DNA from: Pseudonocardia kujensis
GTDB lineage: Bacteria > Actinomycetota > Actinomycetes > Mycobacteriales > Pseudonocardiaceae
Length of the DNA stretch: 64,000 nucleotides
NCBI RefSeq assembly: GCF_021283305.1
Contig: NZ_JAJSOK010000010.1
Location: 1 to 64,000 of the forward strand
Direction of reading: 5' to 3'
The position numbers were made by a program, and so were the translations under genes. The notes under the pieces were generated by a model. That model was not told the origin of the DNA, ran no database searches, and saw only the letters and a list, made by a program, of their open reading frames with translations. This document shows, one piece after another, positions 59,257 through 64,000 of the stretch (positions are counted from its first letter, which is position 1; each line of letters starts with the position of its first letter).

Positions 59257-60144
59257 TCAGTTTTCCAGCCGCTCCTGCAGCCAGGTACGCAGGGACGCGC
59301 CGTAATCCGGGTGCTGCAGGGCGAAGTCGACGAACGCGCGCACGTAGCCGCCGGGGTTCCCAAGGTCGTGCCGGCCACCCCGGTGGACCACGATGTGGAC
59401 CGGGTGGCCCTCGTCGATGAGGAGCTGCACGGCGTCGGTGAGCTGAAGCTCGCCGCCCGCGCCGGGCTCGATGCGGCGGAGCGCGTCGAAGATCGCCCGG
59501 TCCAGCACGTAGCGGCCCGCGGCGGCGAAAGTCGAGGGCGCCTCCTCGGCGGAGGGCTTCTCCACCATCCCGTGCACCTGCTTGACGTCCGGGTCGCCGG
59601 TGTCGCTGACGTCGAACACGCCGTACGGCGAGATCTCCTCCTTCGGGATGTCGAAGGCGCAGAGGACGCTGCCGCCCTTCTCGGCGCGCACCTCGATCAT
59701 CCGGTTGAGCACGCCCGTGGGCAGCACGATGTCGTCCGGCAGCAGGACCGCGATCGCCTGCTCGTCCTCCGCCAGGGCCTGCTCGGCCTGGGCGACCGCG
59801 TGCCCGAGGCCCTTGGGCTCGTCCTGGTAGACGGTCTTGACCTCGATCAGCCCGGGAGCGCGCTGCACCTTCTCCAGCAGCGCCTCCTTGCCGCGGGCCT
59901 CGAGGGTCTTCTCCAGGTCGGGGGCGGCCTCGAAGTAGGCGGCCACGGACTCCTTGCCCGGCGAGATGACGATCAGCAGCTGCTGCGCCCCCGCCTCGGC
60001 GGCCTCGGCGGCGATCAGCTCGACGCCCGGGGTGTCGACGACCGGCAGCAGTTCCTTCGGCACGGCCTTCGTGGTCGGGAGGAAACGCGTGCCCAGACCG
60101 GCGGCGGGGACGACGGCCGAGCGCAGGGCGGAGGGCTGGCTCAT
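59257..60144 (-). CDS. galU: UTP-glucose-1-phosphate uridylyltransferase
   Basis: 295 residues. N-terminal AVVPAAGLGTRFLPTTKAVPKELLPVVDTP is the nucleotide-binding signature. Further landmarks: VYQDEPKGLGHAVAQAE, VLLPDDIVLPTG, SPYGVFDV, GMVEKPSAEEAPS, GRYVLDRAIFDAL and GGELQLTDAVQLL. It makes UDP-glucose for cell-envelope glycans, trehalose and glycolipids. The ATG lies 6 nt after TAGGCT on the minus strand, so leaderless. First gene of galU-glp-rimJ, the order of Rv0993-0995. Confidence 0.96.
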   Translation of the reverse strand: MSQPSALRSAVVPAAGLGTRFLPTTKAVPKELLPVVDTPGVELIAAEAAEAGAQQLLIVISPGKESVAAYFEAAPDLEKTLEARGKEALLEKVQRAPGLIEVKTVYQDEPKGLGHAVAQAEQALAEDEQAIAVLLPDDIVLPTGVLNRMIEVRAEKGGSVLCAFDIPKEEISPYGVFDVSDTGDPDVKQVHGMVEKPSAEEAPSTFAAAGRYVLDRAIFDALRRIEPGAGGELQLTDAVQLLIDEGHPVHIVVHRGGRHDLGNPGGYVRAFVDFALQHPDYGASLRTWLQERLEN

Positions 60145-60150
60145 CCCGCG

Positions 60151-60172
60151 AGCCTATCGGCGCCACTAGCGT
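60151..60172. promoter_or_regulatory. Paired divergent -10 elements for galU and the 5-FCL gene
   Basis: Minus-strand TAGGCT (60156 to 60151) and plus-strand TAGCGT (60167-60172) are 10 bp apart; each lies exactly 6 nt from the start codon it serves, in a 34-bp intergenic region. This is the clearest leaderless pair in the window. Confidence 0.65.
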
Positions 60173-60178
60173 GGCCGG

Positions 60179-60874
60179 GTGCTGGAGCGTGAATCGCGAC
60201 ACGAACCGGGCTCCCGGGCCGCCGGGCGGCCGGGCACGGGGACCCGGGGTGACGGCGGAGACGACACCCCGGGCTCCGACGTCGCCCGGCAGAAGGACGC
60301 CCTGCGCGCCCGGGTGTTGGAGGCCCGCCGCGCGCTCACCCCTGAGCAGCGCGCCACCGCGGCCGAGGAGCTCCGCGGCCACGTGCTGGAGCTGGCGCAG
60401 GAGCTGCGGGAGGGCCCGGTGTGCGCGTACCTGCCGGTCGGCGCCGAGCCCGGTTCCCTCGCGCTGCTCGACGGGCTGCGGGCAGCCGGCCGCTCGGTGC
60501 TGCTGCCGGTGGTCCCGCCGCGGCCGGGACCGCTGGACTGGGCGGTGTACACCGGTCCGGACTCCCTCGGCCCCGGCCCGCTCGGGCTGCGCGAGCCCAC
60601 CACGCCGCGGCTCGGCCCGGCCGCCCTGCGCACCGCCGTGCTGGTCCTGGTGCCCGCGCTCGCCGCCGACCGGTCCGGGCGACGCCTGGGCCGGGGCGGC
60701 GGCTACTACGACCGCACCCTGGGCGCCCTGCCCCCGGGCGTGCCGGTGGTGGCGTTGCTGCACGACGGCGAGCTGATCGACGAGGTGCCCGCCGACCCGC
60801 ACGACCGTCCGGTCACGGGTGTGGTGCTGCCGACTCCCGGGACCGTGGCGACGGGGAACAACGGGCGGGGCTGA
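60179..60874 (+). CDS. 5-formyltetrahydrofolate cyclo-ligase
   Basis: 231 residues. A low-complexity N-terminus of about 35 residues is followed by ARQKDALRARVLEARRALTPEQRA, VCAYLPVGAEPGSLALLDGLRAAGRSVLLPVV, and the ATP-binding signature GRRLGRGGGYYDRTL. It converts 5-formyl-THF to 5,10-methenyl-THF with ATP. The GTG lies 6 nt after TAGCGT, supporting this start although the N-terminus is poorly conserved. Equivalent of Rv0992c. Its 3' end is 10 bp before the CIRCE element. Confidence 0.92.
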   Translation: MLERESRHEPGSRAAGRPGTGTRGDGGDDTPGSDVARQKDALRARVLEARRALTPEQRATAAEELRGHVLELAQELREGPVCAYLPVGAEPGSLALLDGLRAAGRSVLLPVVPPRPGPLDWAVYTGPDSLGPGPLGLREPTTPRLGPAALRTAVLVLVPALAADRSGRRLGRGGGYYDRTLGALPPGVPVVALLHDGELIDEVPADPHDRPVTGVVLPTPGTVATGNNGRG

Positions 60875-60883
60875 CGGGTTATG

Positions 60884-60910
60884 CTGGCACTCGCTCATAC
60901 AGAGTGCCAG
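60884..60910 (+). promoter_or_regulatory. CIRCE operator (HrcA site) upstream of the Ruc-like gene
   Basis: CTGGCACTC (60884-60892), 9-nt spacer, GAGTGCCAG (60902-60910): a perfect 9-9-9 inverted repeat, matching the CIRCE pattern TTAGCACTC-N9-GAGTGCTAA in 14 of 18 arm positions. The -10-like TATGCT (60880-60885) abuts it, so HrcA bound there would block transcription; repression would be lifted by heat shock. Confidence 0.9.
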
Positions 60911-60925
60911 TTTCCGGAGGATCAC

Positions 60926-61249
60926 GTGCCGACCTACCAGTACGCCTGTACCGCCTGCGACCACCGGTTCGAGGCCGTGCAGTCCTTCTCGGACGACGCG
61001 CTGACCGAGTGCCCGGTCTGTGGCGGCAAGCTGCGCAAGGTCTTCTCCTCGGTCGGGATCGTGTTCAAGGGCAGCGGCTTCTACCGGACCGACAGCCGGT
61101 CCGGCGCCAGCAGCGTGGGCTCCTCGAGCTCCTCGGACGGGGCGAGCTCCTCCTCGGAGTCGTCGTCGGTGAAGTCGGACTCCGGCTCGGGCTCGAAGTC
61201 CGACTCCGGCTCATCGTCCACCAGCGCCCCCGCCGCGGCCGCCTCCTGA
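60926..61249 (+). CDS. ruc: FmdB-type zinc-ribbon protein; probable redox-regulated chaperone Ruc
   Basis: 107 residues from GTG 60926 (GGAGG five bases upstream). The zinc ribbon has Cys8 and Cys11 (ACTACDHRF) and Cys29 and Cys32 (TECPVCGGK). After KVFSSVGIVFKGSGFYRTDSR the tail (57-107) is almost only Ser, Gly, Asp and Ala with no hydrophobic core, so disordered. Mycobacterial Rv0991c (Ruc), with the same two-part design, position and HrcA control, is a chaperone activated by oxidation of its cysteines. The CIRCE operator here supports that role over the older label of formamidase regulator. Confidence 0.88.
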   Translation: MPTYQYACTACDHRFEAVQSFSDDALTECPVCGGKLRKVFSSVGIVFKGSGFYRTDSRSGASSVGSSSSSDGASSSSESSSVKSDSGSGSKSDSGSSSTSAPAAAAS

Positions 61250-61346
61250 GGCCTCCGGGGCGGGAGTTGTCCACACCCCGCCCCGTTCCTCCACAGGCCT
61301 GCCGTCGGGCCGGGAGCCCGCACGTTCCCGGCCTAGCGTCACAGGC

Positions 61347-62054
61347 ATGGCAGAGCGTCGCGCCCGGCCGGCCCCGAAGGCCGGCGCGGGCGGTTCCCCC
61401 CGTGCACCCGCCGGCCCGTCCCGGCCGGTCGAGGCCGTGGCCGCATTCCTCGGCAGGGCGAGCTGGCGGCGGGTCGTGCTGGTCCGCCGGTGCCTCGCGG
61501 GGGTGCTCGTGGTCGTCGCCGCCGTGCTCGCCCTCTCCCCCGCCGGTGGCCGCTCGAGCGAGGTCGTCGTGGCGGCGCGCGATCTCGCTCCGGGAAGCGT
61601 CGTGGCGCCAACCGACCTGACCGTCGCGACCTGGCCCGCCGAGCTCGTGCCGGCGGGCGTCGTGGGGGTCGCCGCGGCCGAGGGCCGCGTCCTGGCCGGA
61701 GCCCTCCGCGCCGGCGAACCCCTCACCGACCTGAGGCTGGCCAGGGCCGCCCTGGCCGCCGCGGCCACGGGCATTCCCGACGCGGCCGCGGTACCGGTCC
61801 GCCTCGCCGACCCGGACGTGGCCGCGCTGCTCACCCCGGGTGTCCGGGTCGACGTCGTCGTGGCCGCGCCCGAGGGCGGCACACCGACGGTGCTGGCCGA
61901 CTCGGCGGTGGTCCTGACCGTGCTCGAGCCCGGTGGCGCGTCGGCCGGGAGCAGTGCGCGGGGCCGATCGGCGCTGGTCGCGCTGCCGCGCGAGCTCGCG
62001 ACGCGGGTCGCGGCCGCCTCGCTCTCCGATCAGGTCGCCGTTACCCTCCGTTGA
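61347..62054 (+). CDS. SAF-domain membrane-anchored protein (CpaB/RcpC-like)
   Basis: 235 residues. A basic, Ala/Pro-rich start precedes one membrane segment (about 50-65, CLAGVLVVVAAVLALSP), then an SAF domain (EVVVAARDLAPGSVVAPTDLTVATWPAELVPAG to RAGEPLTDLRLA), and a strand-rich C-terminal half with DVAALLTPGVRVDVVVAAPEG as in the RcpC domain of Flp-pilus assembly proteins. No other pilus genes are nearby, so a role in pilus assembly is doubtful. The ATG lies 7 nt after TAGCGT (61334-61339), leaderless. Confidence 0.82.
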   Translation: MAERRARPAPKAGAGGSPRAPAGPSRPVEAVAAFLGRASWRRVVLVRRCLAGVLVVVAAVLALSPAGGRSSEVVVAARDLAPGSVVAPTDLTVATWPAELVPAGVVGVAAAEGRVLAGALRAGEPLTDLRLARAALAAAATGIPDAAAVPVRLADPDVAALLTPGVRVDVVVAAPEGGTPTVLADSAVVLTVLEPGGASAGSSARGRSALVALPRELATRVAAASLSDQVAVTLR

Positions 62055-62099
62055 CGGTAGTGATCACGCAGACCGATCCGTCGGTCACTGGAGGGAACC

Positions 62100-62519
62100 G
62101 TGCTCAAGGGCTTCAAGGACTTCATCCTGCGCGGCAATGTCGTGGACCTCGCGGTCGCGGTCGTCATCGGCGCCGCCTTCACCGCGATCGTCACGGCGTT
62201 CACCGGCAGCATCATCCAGCCGCTGCTCAACGCGATCACGCCGCCGGACGTGCCGGCGCTCGGCATCCAGCTGCAGGCCGACAAGCCCAGCACACTGATC
62301 AACTTCTCCGAGGTCATCGCCGCCGCGATCAACTTCCTGATCGTCGCGTCGATCGTCTACTTCGTCTTCGTGCTGCCGATCCAGACGATCAAGAACCGTC
62401 GCAAGCGGGGCGAGGAGCCGGGTCCCGCGGAGCCGACGGACGTCGAGCTTCTCGCCGAGATCCGCGACCTGCTCAAGGCGCAGGCCAACTCCAGCAGCAA
62501 CGGCCGCCACCAGGCCTGA
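62100..62519 (+). CDS. mscL: Large-conductance mechanosensitive channel
   Basis: 139 residues. N-terminal MLKGFKDFILRGNVVDLAVAVVIGAAFTAIVTAFTGSIIQPLL (with GTG start, so Met first) matches MscL TM1 and pore; the second TM is NFLIVASIVYFVFVLPIQTIK; the C-terminus is the usual charged helix (ELLAEIRDLL). It opens on membrane tension to release solutes during hypo-osmotic shock. GGAGGGAACC precedes the start. Equivalent of Rv0985c. With the KhtTU antiporter it forms part of an osmotic-control theme, though the two are 13 kb apart. Confidence 0.96.
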   Translation: MLKGFKDFILRGNVVDLAVAVVIGAAFTAIVTAFTGSIIQPLLNAITPPDVPALGIQLQADKPSTLINFSEVIAAAINFLIVASIVYFVFVLPIQTIKNRRKRGEEPGPAEPTDVELLAEIRDLLKAQANSSSNGRHQA

Positions 62520-62574
62520 CCGCGGCCCCACCCGCGAGGCGTACCGCGCCACTCCCGGCCCGCCCCCGGGACCG

Positions 62575-62742
62575 CTACCGGTCGTGGTGCGGGGGCCGGT
62601 TCGCCCGGTACCACTCCTCGTCGCGCTCCCGGTCCCGGTCCGCCGGGCGCGGGTCGTCGAGCTCGTCCCGGGTCACGTCGGGCATCGTGTCGCCGAAGAT
62701 CTCCGCGAGCCGGCGGCGCACCCGATCCGGAAGTTCGGCCAT
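62575..62742 (-). CDS. Small conserved-looking protein, 55 residues
   Basis: From ATG 62742 (GGAGGG two bases upstream) MAELPDRVRRRLAEIFGDTM leads to a charged tail rich in Asp and Arg (TRDELDDPRPADRDRERDEEWYRANRPP). The N-terminal amphipathic helix and the good ribosome site support a real gene. Convergent with mscL, divergent from the repeat protein. Function unknown. Confidence 0.65.
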   Translation of the reverse strand: MAELPDRVRRRLAEIFGDTMPDVTRDELDDPRPADRDRERDEEWYRANRPPHHDR

Positions 62743-62832
62743 CCCTCCATGGTGCCAGGCCACATCGGAACCGGTTCGGTGCCACCATGGCCGTGGAGGC
62801 CGGGTGACCGGGCGGCGAACAGGAGGGGCCCC

Positions 62833-63354
62833 ATGACCCTGCAGGACATGACCAAGGAACTGCTCGAGAAGATCAAGCCCTACCTGGACCAGGCGCAGGA
62901 GAAGGCCAAGCCCTACCTCGACCAGGCCCAGGAGAAGGCCGGGCCGTACCTCGACAAGGCCTCCGAGAAGGCGGCGCCGTACGTCGCGAAGGCCAAGGAG
63001 AAGGCGGGGCCCTACGCCGAGCAGGCGCGGGAGAAGGCCGGGCCGCTGGTGGAGAAGGCGGCCCAGAAGGTCGACCACGCCACCGGGCACAAGTACAGCG
63101 ACAAGATCGGCACCGTGAAGGGCAAGGTCGGCGACGCCCTCAAGCAGAGCGGCTCCACCACCGCCGGACCCACCACCACCGGGGCCACCGGAGCCACCGG
63201 GGCCACCGGGGCCACCGGGGCCACCACGGCCACCGACACCGCCGGGCCGACGGCCCCGGCCGCGCCCTCGCCGACGCCCACCGCCGCCCCGCAGGCCGCC
63301 GATCCCGAGGCACCCGGAGCGAAGCCCGGCAGCGGCACGACGCCGTCCGTCTGA
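62833..63354 (+). CDS. LEA-like amphipathic repeat protein with MT0933-antitoxin-like motif and Gly-Ala-Thr tail
   Basis: 173 residues. After MTLQDMTKELLEKI come five to six 13-residue repeats of the type KPYLDQAQEKA/GPYLDKASEKA (14-80), which would form a long amphipathic helix like group 3 LEA proteins. Then KVDHATGHKYSDKIGTVKGK (83-102) resembles the core of the MT0933 (Rv0909) antitoxin family. The tail has five Gly-Ala-Thr triplets and a Pro/Ala-rich end. No toxin gene lies beside it. GGAGGGGCCCC precedes the ATG. Role in stress protection or as an orphan antitoxin-like protein is inference. Confidence 0.7.
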   Translation: MTLQDMTKELLEKIKPYLDQAQEKAKPYLDQAQEKAGPYLDKASEKAAPYVAKAKEKAGPYAEQAREKAGPLVEKAAQKVDHATGHKYSDKIGTVKGKVGDALKQSGSTTAGPTTTGATGATGATGATGATTATDTAGPTAPAAPSPTPTAAPQAADPEAPGAKPGSGTTPSV

Positions 63355-63364
63355 CGGCTCATGC

Positions 63365-63380
63365 TCGGGCGGTGCGCCCG
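63365..63380. terminator. Short hairpin between the repeat-protein gene and moaB2
   Basis: CGGGCG, a short loop and CGCCCG, in the 42-bp gap between two convergent genes. Weak by itself, placed where a terminator is expected. Confidence 0.4.
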
Positions 63381-63396
63381 GGCGCCCCCCGGCGGG

Positions 63397-63894
63397 TCAG
63401 GCGTCGAGGCTGGACAGCTCGCTGATCACATGCGTGACCAGCGGCGACAGGGTAGCCATGCCGTCGCGCACCGCGGCGCGCGAGGAGGCCAGGTTCACCA
63501 CGAGGGTGCTGCCCGAGATGCCGACCAGCCCGCGGGAGAGCCCGGCGTCGACGGCGCCGGCGGCGAGCCCGGAGGCCCGCAGCGCCTCGGCGATGCCGGG
63601 GATCGGGCGGTCGAGGACGCCTGCGGTGGCGTCGGCCGTGACGTCCCGCGGGGACACCCCGGTGCCCCCGACGGTGATCACGAGGTCGACGCCGCCGATG
63701 ACGGCGGTGTTGAGCGCGTTGCGGATCGCGACGGCCTCGCCCGGCACGGTCACCGCGCCGTCGACCACGAAGCCGGCCTCCTCGAGCAGCTCCGCGACGA
63801 GCGGACCGGTGCGGTCCTGGGTCTCGCCATGGCTGACCCGGTCGTCCACGATCACCACGAGGGCACGGCCGAGCTGCGGGGTCGCCATCTCCAT
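63397..63894 (-). CDS. moaB2: Molybdopterin-binding protein MoaB2 (Mog/MoaB-like)
   Basis: 165 residues. The molybdopterin-binding signature is LVITVGGTGVSPRDVTADAT, with GRALVVIVDDRVSHGETQDRTGPLVAELLEEAGF at the N-terminus and GSTLVVNLASSRAAVRDGMATL near the end. It adenylylates molybdopterin or binds it during cofactor assembly. The start ATG 63894 was chosen because it lies 6 nt after TACGGT (minus strand), the leaderless signature; ATG 63888 is the alternative. Equivalent of Rv0984. Upstream to the window end (63895-64000) only the promoter is seen. Confidence 0.92.
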   Translation of the reverse strand: MEMATPQLGRALVVIVDDRVSHGETQDRTGPLVAELLEEAGFVVDGAVTVPGEAVAIRNALNTAVIGGVDLVITVGGTGVSPRDVTADATAGVLDRPIPGIAEALRASGLAAGAVDAGLSRGLVGISGSTLVVNLASSRAAVRDGMATLSPLVTHVISELSSLDA

Positions 63895-64000
63895 GTGCTC
63901 ACCGTAGTGGTCCCGGCACCGGGCGGCGCCTCGGGTGGCGGGTTCGTCGCCCGCCCGGACAGGGCGGGACCGCGCCGGCACTGGGAGGGGGTGCCGGCAC

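Noticed and set aside
63179-63225. Gly-Ala-Thr minisatellite as a CRISPR or integration site
   Set aside because: Short contiguous coding repeat; no spacers or integrase.

Overview
The window is very GC-rich with strong third-position G/C bias and many GTG starts. Its gene content and order are those of a high-GC actinomycete, most likely Pseudonocardiaceae (Pseudonocardia-like; inferred from content, no search was run). The housekeeping genes follow, in reverse, an order remembered from Mycobacterium tuberculosis (about Rv0984 to Rv1021): mazG, mfd, glmU, prs, rplY, pth, an acyl-AMP ligase, ispE, rsmA, rpfB, tatD, metG, rsmI, pmt, a GlpR-like membrane protein, rimJ, a MoeA-like gene, galU, 5-FCL, an FmdB/Ruc protein, mscL and moaB2. 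Accessory genes are inserted at several points in this backbone.

Layout. 1-6.3 kb: mazG (partial), a SurA-N-like lipoprotein, a small barrel-like protein, an RDD membrane protein, a two-domain VOC protein, and a three-gene two-component operon in which one of the two sensor-like proteins looks catalytically dead. 6.3-13.4 kb: mfd and a tricorn-type protease. 13.6-18.0 kb: DUF2277, a sugar epimerase/dehydratase, a PIG-L deacetylase and a C-methyltransferase-like gene, split by an intact IS5-type element whose transposase needs a -1 frameshift. 18.2-23.9 kb: tRNA-Gln, OsmC, an L,D-transpeptidase, glmU-prs, rplY-pth. 23.9-34 kb: acyl ligase, M20 dipeptidase, a BTAD/AfsR regulator convergent with a DrrAB-type ABC pair, and an MFS carrier. 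34-45.7 kb: metG-tatD-rpfB-rsmA-ispE-ABC-F, interrupted by a DHA2 efflux pump and by a HAD gene plus a frameshifted VOC gene. 45.7-50 kb: a decayed patch (HATPase-like fragment, GH15 pseudogene), zwf and a KhtT/KhtU-type K+/H+ antiporter. 50-64 kb: rsmI/pmt, EamA exporter with XRE-cupin regulator, BBE-type oxidase, tRNA-Ala, the GlpR-rimJ-Glp-galU group, 5-FCL, Ruc under a CIRCE operator, an SAF protein, mscL, a repeat protein and moaB2.

Cross-cutting signals. At least thirteen genes start exactly 6 or 7 nt after a TANNNT hexamer, the signature of leaderless mRNAs; at two divergent pairs (galU/5-FCL and rsmI/pmt) both promoters fit into 24-34 bp. A family of palindromic repeats built on a GGWWCC core (consensus CGCAsTAkGGwwCCayAACG) occurs in seven copies at three intergenic sites. 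No CRISPR array, rRNA or prophage is present. The strongest biological stories are the Glp/GlpR divisome pair with degenerate MoeA motifs, the CIRCE-controlled redox chaperone, the IS element (exact slippery heptamer, insertion on a stop codon), the dispersed repeat family, and the RpfB with a 340-residue cytoplasmic repeat-bearing extension.
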